Positions 18,078-26,654 are shown, counted from the first letter of the stretch. The stretch is 64,000 nt of DNA from Rhodanobacter sp. Soil772 (GCF_001428385.1 NZ_LMSK01000001.1:683355-747354); one strand, 5' to 3'. Translations and numbers: made by a program. The notes: generated from the sequence alone by a model not told the origin.

Positions 18078-18080
18078 CCC

Positions 18081-20201
18081 TCACAGCGCCACGGCGAACT
18101 TCACCATGACCTGGCCTGCCTTGTAGCTGCGATTGAACTGGTAGTCGTAGGTGCCGGCCAGCGACCAACGGTTGCCACCGGCGATCAGCAGGCCCGCGCC
18201 CAGCTCGGCCAGATCGCGGCCCGGCTTGACCCCGGTGGCGGTGAACGACGGCCCGCCGCTGGCGAACTGCGCGGTCTCGCTCACGCTGCGGCCGCTGAAC
18301 GAATGCAGCCAGTTGGCATGCACCTCGGGGCGCACGGTCAGGTCGCCGGAGGTGGCCAGGTCGCGGGAGAATTTCATGCCCACGCCGGACTGCAGGAAAT
18401 GGTACGTCTGCGCATCGACCGCCAGATTGACCGAGTTGCCGCCGAACTCGCGGTAGCCGGGCATGTTCATGCGCGTGTACTGCACGGTGGCGGTCGGCGT
18501 GATCACGCTGCGTCCATCGCCCACGTAGAAGTGATACCCGGTAGCACCGAACGCGGTGTACTGATGACCGCTGTAGTCGGCGCGCGCCGTCTCGTCGATC
18601 CCCGGGAACGCGACCCGGCGCGAGCTGGAATAATCATCCAGTCCATAGACCAGCGCCGCATGGGCGAACCACGGTCCCGGCGCATAACCCAGATAGGCGG
18701 TGGCCTGGTAGGAACGGATATGGCCGCGGCTGGCCGAGTCGAGGCCGTCGAGCGTGGAGCGGGCGTACCTGACGCCGACACCGGCCGTGGTCGCCTGGCT
18801 CAGCGGGAAATCCACACCGAGCATCGCGCCCTGGCTGTTGTCGGTATAGCCCTCGTAGCCCTGCCTGCCGCGCTGCGTGCCTGCATAGCCGAACGCCGCG
18901 CCCCACACTTGTGGACGGCGCTTGTCGGACTGGCATGCCGCGGCGTCATCCCGGCGCGACCGGTTCCGCTCATCGGTTGGGTCGCGCTGGTCGCACGCCG
19001 GCTGGATGGCGTCCATATGCTCGGCCCACAGCCCCTGGAACTGCTGGGTGACGCGGTAGCTCGCCTGCGGCGAGGCCAGGCTGACGGCACCTGGCTGGAG
19101 CTGCGCCAACGCGTCGGCTACGCTGGCGGCATCCGGCAGCAGCGTGATCGCCGTCAGCAGCGGCACGGTGGCTGGCGTCAACGGCAGCGCGTCGACGATC
19201 GGCGCAATCACCGGGGCCGTGGGATTGCTTACCGGGGCCACCACCTCCGCCAACGGAATCTGCGTCGCAATGATCTGCACCTGGCCGTTCGTGGTCGGCG
19301 CCGCCGAGAACAGGTAGCGCGTGGTGTTGCTGGTCGCGGTCACCGTGCTGCCATTGGTGCCGCTGGTGGCATCGACGATGTTGAAAATGCTGCCCACCGG
19401 GATCGGCCCGGTGACGGTCACGTTGACCTGCAGCGCGTTGCCGATGGTGGCCGCGCCGACCGGCACGATCTTGCCGTATAGCGATGGGCTGAAGATCGTG
19501 GTGTTGATGGTGCCGGCCACCGGAATCTTGAAGGCGCCTGCCACATTGAGCGTGTTGGTATCGAGCGTGTAGGCCGCGGCATTCGCTTGGCCGGTGATCA
19601 GTGCATTGCCGCCGACCACGTTGATCTGCTTGAGCCCGCTGGCGGCACCCACGGCACCATCCAGAATGCTGTCGGCCTGCAGCGTCAACGTGCCGGTACC
19701 GGCGCCCGCCGTATTGGTGATGGCGGCCTTGACGGTCTGGCCCGCGGCGACATTGATGAAGCCGTCGCCGGCAAAATCCATCGTCGAGCCCGTGTTGCTG
19801 GTAAAGCCGCCGTTGAAATTGACCGTGCCGGTGCCGGCCAACGAGAACGTGGTCGCGTAGACCGGGCCGTTGAAGCTGACCGTATTGGCGTTGGTGCCGG
19901 CGGAAATATTGAGGAAGGTGTTGCCGGTCGCGCCGACGAAGCCGGTTACCGTGGAGCTGCCGGTGAACAGGATGCTCGCCGTATTGGCCGCGTCAGTGGT
20001 GATCGCGCCGCCGGGGTCATTGCCGGTGTTGATGTCCTGGTTGCCGACAGTCAGCAGACCGGGGCCTTGCGTATCGACGCCGCTGGCCACGCCGACCGGG
20101 CTGACCACGCCGGGCAGCACGACGACTTCACGGGCCACGGTCATCGGCAGCCAGGCCAGCATGGTCGTGCCAAGGAGGGGAATCAGTAGGTTTTTTTTCA
20201 C
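18081..20201 (-). CDS. Autotransporter with C-terminal beta-barrel
   Basis: A 706-residue type V secretion protein. A signal peptide (KKNLLIPLLGTTMLAWLPM...) leads a passenger of about 400 residues rich in Gly, Thr, Asn and Val, with short beta-helix-like repeats (for example GTGTVNFNGGF and STMDFAGDGFINV). A linker follows, then the autotransporter barrel of about 270 residues, starting near QVWGAAFGYAGTQRG and ending in KAGQVMVKFAVAL. The start is GTG at 20201, with AGGA eight bases upstream; codons 2-4 form an A-rich run. No protease triad is visible, so an adhesin or structural passenger is more likely than an enzyme. A REP-like hairpin lies downstream. Confidence 0.88.
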   Translation of the reverse strand: MKKNLLIPLLGTTMLAWLPMTVAREVVVLPGVVSPVGVASGVDTQGPGLLTVGNQDINTGNDPGGAITTDAANTASILFTGSSTVTGFVGATGNTFLNISAGTNANTVSFNGPVYATTFSLAGTGTVNFNGGFTSNTGSTMDFAGDGFINVAAGQTVKAAITNTAGAGTGTLTLQADSILDGAVGAASGLKQINVVGGNALITGQANAAAYTLDTNTLNVAGAFKIPVAGTINTTIFSPSLYGKIVPVGAATIGNALQVNVTVTGPIPVGSIFNIVDATSGTNGSTVTATSNTTRYLFSAAPTTNGQVQIIATQIPLAEVVAPVSNPTAPVIAPIVDALPLTPATVPLLTAITLLPDAASVADALAQLQPGAVSLASPQASYRVTQQFQGLWAEHMDAIQPACDQRDPTDERNRSRRDDAAACQSDKRRPQVWGAAFGYAGTQRGRQGYEGYTDNSQGAMLGVDFPLSQATTAGVGVRYARSTLDGLDSASRGHIRSYQATAYLGYAPGPWFAHAALVYGLDDYSSSRRVAFPGIDETARADYSGHQYTAFGATGYHFYVGDGRSVITPTATVQYTRMNMPGYREFGGNSVNLAVDAQTYHFLQSGVGMKFSRDLATSGDLTVRPEVHANWLHSFSGRSVSETAQFASGGPSFTATGVKPGRDLAELGAGLLIAGGNRWSLAGTYDYQFNRSYKAGQVMVKFAVAL

Positions 20202-20702
20202 GGGGAATGTCCTAGAGGGTGGACGAACAAAGCTTGCGGCGGTGCCTGGCCCACTGGGTCAGCAGGTGCTCGAAACGCTCGTCAGTCCCCGTTTGGCGTA
20301 TCACCCCGGAGGTAAACGTGTGGAACCATGCACTCGATATCTCTCACCGCCGAATCGGCGATGTTCCCGTGCAGATGGTTTTCTGCATGACCGGATGGAA
20401 TGGCATGTCCGACGGATGCCGTCGCACGCGTGTTTCGGTGACTCGTGCGAGCGTGAAGGCCTGGTGTCGGGCGAAGCATGATGCGAAGAACGCCAGGGTC
20501 TGCCCTGGTGCATTCATCGCGATCATGTGGGGAGGGATGTGGGTGCAACGGAGGGCAGTACGCACGAGACGGCGTGATGCGGGCGTGCATGGGCAACATC
20601 GCACCATCGTTTGTCTTCGGCACGCAACGCCGTCGCACACTGCACGCGGCCGCCGAAACAGTTCAAGGATCACTACAAGGATGCGAACGCTTTCCCGGAT
20701 AC

Positions 20703-20779
20703 CGTTCGTGGTGAGCCTGTCGAACCATGGACGGTATCGGTGTCGGCCGTCCATCCTTCGACAGGTTCAGGGCGAACGG
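20703..20779. repeat. REP-like inverted pair
   Basis: The left arm (20703-20724, CGTTCGTGGTGAGCCTGTCG plus AA) and right arm (20755-20779, CCTTCGACAGGTTCAGGGCG plus AACGG) are near complements separated by about 30 bases. They belong to the same family as the copies at 15.7 and 17.9 kb. Confidence 0.7.
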
Positions 20780-21015
20780 CCTTCGTATCGACAGGAACGG
20801 CAACGCGAGCGTTGTCATCGAAGCAGCGCATCAGCAGCGTCGAAACCCGGATCGTGGTGAACGTCACGCGGCGGGCCAGACGCGAAGCCGCCAACGCCGC
20901 ACGCTCCACGAGAGAGCGCCGCGAGCACCACCGCCACCACGGCCTGCCGAACCACAACGCGCAGCGAGTGCAGCGCGAAAAGAAGGTGCGCGATCACTGA
21001 CAGAATCTCGCGGGC

Positions 21016-21245
21016 GAGGCTTTCTGCTTCACGCACCGACCGGCGAGCTCCAGTCACGGAGCGTTTTGCTCCGGCACCGAAGCTCCGGATTCGACACGCG
21101 AGGTTTTTTTGTCCGTCGATGGAGCTGCGGAACTGCAGCGCTGAGGCTTTTTTGCTCGACGCCGGAGCAAAAAGCCCCGACGCCGGAGCAGGGAAGGGCA
21201 ACGCCGAAGTTCTTTCGTCCGACGCCCGGGCAAAAACACACGACG
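21016..21245. repeat. Degenerate T-run / CGCCGGAGC repeat cluster
   Basis: Modules of the form GAGG-T(3-7)-GC/GTCC followed by a GGAGC-type block recur at about 21016, 21101 and 21143. CGACGCCGGAGCA occurs at 21159 and 21179, and a variant CGACGCCCGGGCA at 21220. Several modules could fold on each other (GCTCCGG against CCGGAGC). It is not a CRISPR array: units and spacers vary in length and there is no constant repeat. Confidence 0.5.
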
Positions 21246-21400
21246 ATGGCGTTCCGCGCCCCGCGCAAGAGGCCGTGGGAACCGCCGATGCGATCCCGCG
21301 TACCGACTGCGCAGCGGAAAGCATCGGGTGTGGCCGGCAAAGCGCGTGTGCCATCACGTTTTCGCTGCGCTATGCTCGGCCGGTATTTCGGGGGGAATGG

Positions 21401-22012
21401 ATGACCATGCAGCGCTGGCTGATCGCCGCCGCCATCACCTGCGTCGCCGCTACAGGCTGTAGCAAGGCAGACGGTGAAGCGACAACCACCACACGCCGAC
21501 CGCAACAGGCCGGCCAGGGCACGAACCCGCTAATCACCGCCGGCCATCTCGCCGGCGTCGAGGTTGCGGGCCTGAGCGGCGACCAGCACGCCATGCAGGC
21601 GCACGTCAACGCGATGCACAAAAACATGATGCGCGACATGCGTCTGGTCGACCCGTCCCGCCGCATCGACCACGAAGCCGCCCGCGCCGCCGTGCGCCCG
21701 CTGCAAGGCGTGCAGTCCGCCGTCTGGATCGACAACGCCAACCTGCTGGTGATGGTCGGCGGCGGCCAATACCGCAGCATGGCAATGATCGACAACGTCT
21801 GCCTCGCCCTGGAACCGCTGGGCGACACGCTGAGCGTTGTCGTCAACGTGCAGGACGTGATGGCGGCGACGTCAGAAGACGCGGATACGTTGTCGCGAAA
21901 TTGCCAGCTCGGGGCAGGGGAGCGGGCGATGTTTCAGCAGAAGCGGCAGGTGGATGTGCTGGATCCGGAGGTGAGGCGGGTGTTTCGGGTGCAGCAGGAA
22001 GCGGGTAAATGA
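21401..22012 (+). CDS. Hypothetical lipoprotein, 203 aa
   Basis: The N-terminus MTMQRWLIAAAITCVAATGC is a lipoprotein signal with lipobox ATGC and acylated Cys at position 20. The mature protein has a conserved-looking block (MRDMRLVDPSRRIDHEAARA, VWIDNANLLVMVGGG, LEPLGDTLSVVVNVQDV, LSRNCQLGAGERAMF). I do not recognise a named family. GGGGGAA precedes the first ATG; ATG at 21407 is a near alternative. Envelope localisation is inferred from the signal. It is the first gene of a small accessory group. Confidence 0.75.
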   Translation: MTMQRWLIAAAITCVAATGCSKADGEATTTTRRPQQAGQGTNPLITAGHLAGVEVAGLSGDQHAMQAHVNAMHKNMMRDMRLVDPSRRIDHEAARAAVRPLQGVQSAVWIDNANLLVMVGGGQYRSMAMIDNVCLALEPLGDTLSVVVNVQDVMAATSEDADTLSRNCQLGAGERAMFQQKRQVDVLDPEVRRVFRVQQEAGK

Positions 22013-22051
22013 ACCTAGCCTCTTATTTTTCTATTTTCCCACTGAATAAAA

Positions 22052-22303
22052 ATGGGGCGCTCAGTCACGACAGGAACCGTTGGTCACTTGGTTGTGTTTT
22101 CCGATGGAGTTTCGGAAGACGGCGAATGGCGTGGTAAATGGACTATTCACCGACCTGACCGTGAGTTGGCCGCAACGAATGGCGGCCTGCTTTTGGTCGC
22201 CGATGGCGAGACGCAAGAGATTTACAGTGATCAAGTGGAAGCACAGAAGGTGAGCCACGAGATAGGTATGTCGCGGGCCCAAGAGCTTTACGACGAGAGA
22301 TAG
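22052..22303 (+). CDS. Hypothetical protein, 83 aa
   Basis: A short, acidic, soluble protein (GHLVVFSDGVSEDGEWRGKW ... IYSDQVEAQKVSHEIG) with balanced amino-acid usage and lower GC than its neighbours. No ribosome binding site precedes the ATG, only an A-rich stretch. I recognise no family. It may be a real accessory gene, given composition unlike random high-GC frames. Confidence 0.45.
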   Translation: MGRSVTTGTVGHLVVFSDGVSEDGEWRGKWTIHRPDRELAATNGGLLLVADGETQEIYSDQVEAQKVSHEIGMSRAQELYDER

Positions 22304-22349
22304 AGACCCGCGCACCATCGGTGCACTAAACAGGACAGGGATTTCACGC

Positions 22350-23006
22350 ATGGCATGTAACTCGATTGACTGGAACGCGGTGGGAGCCGTGGCAACGGCC
22401 GTTGCCACACTCGTGGCCCTTTGGTTTGGCCTGAACGAGACCTTTCGCCGACGTCGAGAACGGACGATTCGCGGGCGAGTTGCCCTCAGCATGCTGCTGC
22501 CAGAGATCGCCAGATTGGTGGCGCTTTTTGATCTCGTTGAAGGTCACTACCGAGGGATTCAAGAAAATCCGGAAAAGCTGCGACACCACGGATTGGCGCT
22601 TGCCAGTTTGGCGCCGGCGTTCGAAACGCCGTTGACGAAATACTCGCCGGCCGACTTTTGCGACTTGCCCGAGATGTTCGGTTACAACCTGCCGACGGTA
22701 ATTCACTCGCTTCGCGCCGTTGCGGCATTCGCCGTGCAGACAAGAACTCGGATGATCGGTGTGGATGGGCCACGTCCCACGGATGCCGTTACCCACCTTG
22801 ATGCCGAATACGAAACCAAGAGGCAGCGCGAGCAGGAAACGTTTGACGCACACATTGTGGCCGCCTTGGACTACACGCACAGCTGCAGCATTGAATTTCG
22901 CGCAGCGATGTCGTATGCAGAAAAACACCTCCTGCCGCTGCAGATGGCGAACATGGCCAATCGCCTTCCAGAGCGATTCGAATCGCAACCACCGCCGAAA
23001 ATCTGA
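22350..23006 (+). CDS. Hypothetical membrane-anchored protein, 218 aa
   Basis: One N-terminal transmembrane segment (about 8-28, GAVATAVATLVALWFGL) is followed by an arginine-rich turn (FRRRRER) and a mostly helical cytoplasmic domain (EIARLVALFDLVEGHYRGI; IVAALDYTHSCSIEFRAAM). AGGACAGGGA lies upstream of the ATG at a useful distance. Base composition is less GC-rich than the flanking core genes, in keeping with acquired DNA. Proteins of this layout occur in accessory and defence-type regions, but no function can be assigned. Confidence 0.7.
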   Translation: MACNSIDWNAVGAVATAVATLVALWFGLNETFRRRRERTIRGRVALSMLLPEIARLVALFDLVEGHYRGIQENPEKLRHHGLALASLAPAFETPLTKYSPADFCDLPEMFGYNLPTVIHSLRAVAAFAVQTRTRMIGVDGPRPTDAVTHLDAEYETKRQREQETFDAHIVAALDYTHSCSIEFRAAMSYAEKHLLPLQMANMANRLPERFESQPPPKI

Positions 23007-23184
23007 GAGGCTCATGCGGCGATCCTTTCCGGCATTGCCCATCGACCAGACCCCACGCGAACAGCGATGCGTTGCAGGGTCTGTCGGATCTTAGGAATCA
23101 AAGGTGTCCGTCAAACTCGGGCCATCTCAGAGTCACTTATAGAAACATTTTGTCTTAGTCGTGCAAATCACAAGGAGAGAAACT

Positions 23185-23787
23185 ATGCGTTTGATCCAAT
23201 GGAGTTTGGCAATCCTGCTGCTGGCCGGTCTGACCGGCTGCCAGTCGTCGTTGATGGTGAAGTCGGGCGGCTCGGCGCCGATGCCTGAGCCGGGCAAGGC
23301 ATTGGTGGTGTTCATGCGGCCGTCGTCGCTCGGCGGGGCGATCCAGTCGTCGGTGTATGACACCAGTGACAAGGAAGACAAGTTCATCGGCATCGTGTCG
23401 AGCAAGACCAAGATCGCCTACCAGGCCGAACCGGGGGAGCACTTGTTCATGGTGATCGCCGAGAACGCGGACTTCATGGTCGCGCATCTGGACGCGGGCA
23501 AGACCTACTACGCACTGGTCAGTCCGCGCATGGGCGTGTGGAAGGCGCGCTTCTCGCTGTTGCCGATCCACAACCAGGCCGGTGCGAAGTACAGCGTGCA
23601 GTCGTCCGATTTCCGCGAGTGGATGGACAAGACCGCCTGGGTCAACGTCACGCCAGCCGCCGAAGCATGGTACCGCGAGCACGCCGCGGACATCCGCGAG
23701 AAGAAGCTCGACTACATGCGCCGCTGGAACACGGCCGATGCCGAACAGCGGGCCGAGCTGACGCTGCCTGCTGCAGACGGCATCTAG
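23185..23787 (+). CDS. Lipoprotein with DUF2846-like domain, 200 aa
   Basis: A lipoprotein signal (MRLIQWSLAILLLAGLTGC; lipobox LTGC, Cys19) leads a beta-rich domain containing PGKALVVFMRP, AYQAEPGEHLFMVIAENADFM and LDAGKTYYALVSPRMGVWKARFSL. The pattern resembles DUF2846-type envelope proteins. AAGGAGAG forms a strong ribosome binding site. A perfect terminator hairpin follows the stop. Function unknown. Confidence 0.8.
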   Translation: MRLIQWSLAILLLAGLTGCQSSLMVKSGGSAPMPEPGKALVVFMRPSSLGGAIQSSVYDTSDKEDKFIGIVSSKTKIAYQAEPGEHLFMVIAENADFMVAHLDAGKTYYALVSPRMGVWKARFSLLPIHNQAGAKYSVQSSDFREWMDKTAWVNVTPAAEAWYREHAADIREKKLDYMRRWNTADAEQRAELTLPAADGI

Positions 23788-23823
23788 CTTACGCCGCGAT
23801 TTCGCTCGACCAAGATTAAAGAG

Positions 23824-23847
23824 CGGCGCCGTATCGCTACGGCGCCG
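23824..23847 (+). terminator. Intrinsic terminator, copy 1 of a shared hairpin
   Basis: A ten-base perfect stem CGGCGCCGTA / TACGGCGCCG with loop TCGC, followed by TTCCTGTTTT. The same stem with the complementary loop GCGA recurs at 26621-26654. Confidence 0.85.
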
Positions 23848-23987
23848 TTCCTGTTTTCCCGAGCCGCATCCAAGGCGCGGAGGACGGAGTTCTGATCGCG
23901 TCGTTCTGCGCCACGCATACCGCCCGCGTTTGTGAACCGCCCGCAGAACGCACAAACTTCGGACCATTCCATTCCGGGAGGCAGACC

Positions 23988-24482
23988 ATGACAACAGGGC
24001 AGCTTGCGCCACCGTGGCAGATGTCGCGCTGGTTCAACAGTGCGCCGCTGACCCTGGCCGACCTGCGTGGACGCGTGGTCGTTGCGCATGCTTTTCAGAT
24101 GCTGTGTCCGGGTTGCGCGATGCAAGCGCTGCCGCAGATGCAGCGCGTGCGGCAGACTTTCCCTGCCGATCGTGTGGCGGTGATCGGGCTGCATACGGTG
24201 TTCGAGCACCACGAGGCGCAAGGGCCACTGGCGCTGGAAGCGTTTCTGTACGAATACCGCTATGCGTTCCCCGTCGGCGTGGACGCGCACGCCGATGGCG
24301 ACCCGCTGCCGCTGACGATGCGCGCCTACGCTATGCAAGGCACGCCCACGCTCATGCTGATCGATGCGCAGGGGCGGCTGCGCGAACAGCACTTCGGAGC
24401 GCTGGACGATCTTGCGCTGGGCGCAGCGCTGGGCAGGTTGTTGGAGGAGGCCGATGCTGCGAAAGCAGGGGCGAACCCATGA
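23988..24482 (+). CDS. Thioredoxin-fold redoxin (TlpA/AhpC-like), 164 aa
   Basis: A cytoplasmic thioredoxin-fold protein without signal peptide. The redox motif is CPGC in FQMLCPGCAMQALPQMQRV, and the cis-proline region reads MQGTPTLMLIDAQGRL. It resembles peroxiredoxin/TlpA-type proteins that act as thiol-disulfide reductases; the exact partner is unknown. A good GGGAGG ribosome binding site precedes the ATG. Confidence 0.85.
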   Translation: MTTGQLAPPWQMSRWFNSAPLTLADLRGRVVVAHAFQMLCPGCAMQALPQMQRVRQTFPADRVAVIGLHTVFEHHEAQGPLALEAFLYEYRYAFPVGVDAHADGDPLPLTMRAYAMQGTPTLMLIDAQGRLREQHFGALDDLALGAALGRLLEEADAAKAGANP

Positions 24483-24623
24483 ACCTGACACGGATGGCGC
24501 TTGCCTGAGCGCTGCCTCGCGGGAATGACGAGGAGTGCGGGGTTTCGCCAAGCCACGACCCGTGTTCACCTGCAGGACATCTTGAGACCCTAAAACTTCA
24601 CCGTTTGAACCGTGGGAGTAGTA

Positions 24624-25790
24624 GTGCGATACGGCAAATCCGAAAACACTGCCTGCTGGAGCAGATCGCGTTCCCACACTGCATGTTGGGGTTTGTTGCT
24701 GCTCATCTGCGCAGGTTTGGCAGGCACGGTGCCTGCCCACGGCAGCACGGTACGTAGCGGCGGGAAAGCAATCCCGCAGCGGATGGCCATCCAGGTCAAC
24801 GACGACCGCATGACGGTAACGATGGCCGGCGCGCCGCAGGTTTATCTGTATGGCGTGATCGACGCCGACGCGCCGACGCGCTTCGAGGCGCTGGTGAAGT
24901 CGGGGAAGATCCCGCCCGGGTCCGATATCTATCTGAATTCCGCGCAGGGCGACCTGGCTGCCGGCATGGCGCTGGGGCGGCTGTTCCGCGCCGGCTCGAT
25001 GACGACGCACCTTGGAACGCCGCGACGCAAAGGCCGTGCCGGGTATCGGGGCATCAAGGCGGCCGTCTGCAGCGGAGCCTGTGCCTATGCCTACTTCGGC
25101 GGCCTCTACCGGTGGGCTCCCACGGGCAGTGATCGCATCGGCCTGAGTCGTCAGCAGGCTGCGGGCAACACGCCGATCCAGTTGACGAGCGGTGAGGCGG
25201 ATGCGTATCTGAAGAACATGGGCATCGATCTCGAAGCGCTCGCACCGGTGCCGACGTCGCCAGTCGATTCGCCGATCTGGCTGACCGCGGATCAGATGAC
25301 CGTCGCCGGCCTGGCCAACAATGGCCGACTCCCTCTCAAGACGAAAAGCTGGCTTCTGCCGCCCGCGCCTTTCCTGGAACTTCAGCAGGACGATCGCGAC
25401 GGCAGCCATCGGCTCGTCCTGCAATGCAAGCCGGGCAGCGTGACGCTGACCGCGTACGATCTGGTGGGCGCAACCCGTGCCAGGCAGATCGTGGCGCACG
25501 AAACGCGATCGTATTTCGAAGTCGACCGCCAGGAAGTGCTGGTCGAGCCGCGCGGTGCGGCCCGCGTCGTCGATAGCGCTGTCGTGATAACCCGGCCTTA
25601 TCCGCCCACCGAGTTGGGAAGCCTGCTTTCGTCGCGATCCATCGGTGCCTGGGTCGGCGGCAGGCGCAGCGCGTTCCGCTACGGCGCCACCTTCATGCTC
25701 TATCCCGCCCGGCACGCCATCAAGGATTTCTACAACGCCTGCTGGCGCGCTGCGCCCTGGCCGGTCAAACCGTCACCGAAGAAGGGCTGA
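24624..25790 (+). CDS. Secreted ClpP/crotonase-fold protein, 388 aa
   Basis: An N-terminal hydrophobic segment (TACWGLLLLICAGLAGTVPAHG) suggests export. The central part has a ClpP/SDH-like layout: IYLNSAQGDLAAGMALGRLF, then VCSGACAYAYFGGLYRWAP, with S in CSGAC at the place of the nucleophile in related predicted periplasmic proteases. The C-terminal 150 residues are beta-rich and unassigned. GTG at 24624 is chosen because GGGAG lies five bases upstream. Protease activity is inferred only from the fold pattern. Confidence 0.7.
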   Translation: MRYGKSENTACWSRSRSHTACWGLLLLICAGLAGTVPAHGSTVRSGGKAIPQRMAIQVNDDRMTVTMAGAPQVYLYGVIDADAPTRFEALVKSGKIPPGSDIYLNSAQGDLAAGMALGRLFRAGSMTTHLGTPRRKGRAGYRGIKAAVCSGACAYAYFGGLYRWAPTGSDRIGLSRQQAAGNTPIQLTSGEADAYLKNMGIDLEALAPVPTSPVDSPIWLTADQMTVAGLANNGRLPLKTKSWLLPPAPFLELQQDDRDGSHRLVLQCKPGSVTLTAYDLVGATRARQIVAHETRSYFEVDRQEVLVEPRGAARVVDSAVVITRPYPPTELGSLLSSRSIGAWVGGRRSAFRYGATFMLYPARHAIKDFYNACWRAAPWPVKPSPKKG

Positions 25791-26108
25791 GCCTGTTCAC
25801 GCGCGGCTTGGTTGCCGCGGGAAGAAGCGCGTGTGCGGTGGTCGCCAACGAATACGTTGGCCCATGACTTCCGACCTCCAATGACCTCTGACCCTTCGAG
25901 GGATACCTGACGCCGACGTAGCCTGCGCCCGACCATCCGGTGACTCACCCGATGGCCGAGGACGGAGAGCGAAACGATGCCTGCTCCAGGTGGCCATCCC
26001 CAGGCCCGGCAGGCAGGCAAAACCGTCCAGAACTCCCCATGCGGACTGCCAAACGGTTTGGCGGGCTCATGTCCCCACAGTCGTTATCAAACGGAATCAG
26101 GAGATCCC
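25791..26108. other. 318-base intergenic region, nothing assigned
   Basis: No plausible gene is seen. A riboswitch was considered around 25990-26070, but no known aptamer core could be traced. AGGAG just before 26109 is the ribosome binding site of the next gene. Confidence 0.4.
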
Positions 26109-26507
26109 ATGAACAACAACTCCCTCTCAAGCAACCGCCCCCGGCACCGCCGCGGCTTCTTCATGCGAAGCCTGGCGATGGCGGCTGTCATCGGCGTGTG
26201 TGGCGCGGCGGGATCCGCCGCGGTCTACGCACAGGCCACCGCGGGCAATGTCTTCGGAAAAGCCCCGGCGGGCGACACCATTACCGCGCACAGCACGACG
26301 ACCGGACTCCAGCGCGAGGCTCAGGCAGATGCCAAAGGTCGTTACAGCATCGGCCCGCTGCCGGTTGGTGTTTACACGGTGACGCTGGAAGAGGACGGTC
26401 ATTCCGTCGTCAAGCATCTGAACGTGCCGGTCGTCGTGGGCCGCGGCATCAAGGTCGACTTCAATTGCGTCCAGGGCCAGTGCGCACAGCTTGCGAGCAA
26501 GCCGTAA
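26109..26507 (+). CDS. Stand-alone carboxypeptidase-regulatory-like domain protein
   Basis: A 132-residue exported protein. The N-terminus has RRGFFMRSLAMAAVIGVCGAAGSAAVYAQ, a signal resembling those of Oar-type TonB-dependent receptors. The mature part is one CarboxypepD_reg Ig-like domain (VFGKAPAGDTITAHSTTTG ... GRYSIGPLPVGVYTVTLEEDG) and ends after VDFNCVQGQCAQLASKP. The plug and barrel of the receptor are absent, so this is either a true small periplasmic protein or the front piece of a broken receptor gene. AGGAG lies six bases before the ATG. Confidence 0.8.
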   Translation: MNNNSLSSNRPRHRRGFFMRSLAMAAVIGVCGAAGSAAVYAQATAGNVFGKAPAGDTITAHSTTTGLQREAQADAKGRYSIGPLPVGVYTVTLEEDGHSVVKHLNVPVVVGRGIKVDFNCVQGQCAQLASKP

Positions 26508-26521
26508 CGCGATCGCCAGGT

Positions 26522-26601
26522 CAGGGTGAGCGAAGCGAACCCCAACGAGGCACCGCGCTGGGCGGGTTATGGGGCTCACGTTGCTCACCGCAACCTGCGT
26601 A
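26522..26601. repeat. Xanthomonadales-type GGGTGAGC/GAACCCC repeat
   Basis: The segment starting AGGGTGAGCGAAGCGAACCC and ending GCTCACCGCAACCTGCG is an imperfect inverted repeat of a kind frequently seen between genes in this order of bacteria. It lies directly upstream of a terminator hairpin. Confidence 0.55.
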
Positions 26602-26620
26602 GCCTCGCTTCAGTGGAAAC

Positions 26621-26654
26621 AACAACGGCGCCGTAGCGATACGGCGCCGTTGTT
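26621..26654. terminator. Bidirectional terminator, copy 2 of the shared hairpin
   Basis: A 15-base perfect stem AACAACGGCGCCGTA / TACGGCGCCGTTGTT with loop GCGA, flanked by A- and T-rich bases on either side. It serves the convergent small secreted protein gene and fadA. The inner ten bases equal those of the terminator at 23824-23847. Confidence 0.88.

Larger units (their letters stand above)
20202..21400. other. 1.2-kb gene-poor intergenic region
   Basis: No open frame here has a plausible start, composition or family motif. Frames present are arginine/serine/histidine-rich and change content from strand to strand. The region includes a REP-like inverted pair (20703-20779) and a cluster of degenerate repeats with T-runs (21016-21245). 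The first part should contain the promoter of the autotransporter gene, which I could not place. Confidence 0.6.

Noticed and set aside
20219-20860. 213-codon plus-strand open frame in the intergenic region
   Set aside because: No ribosome binding site, Arg/Cys/Trp-rich composition, and it crosses REP-like repeats.
21016-21245. CRISPR array
   Set aside because: Repeat units are unequal and there are no regular spacers or cas genes.
21029-21505. 158-codon minus-strand open frame through the T-run repeats
   Set aside because: It is opposite the lipoprotein start and is built only from the repeat; no start signal.
25980-26080. Riboswitch (c-di-GMP type)
   Set aside because: Some GC-rich pairing exists, but no aptamer core or terminator switch could be traced.
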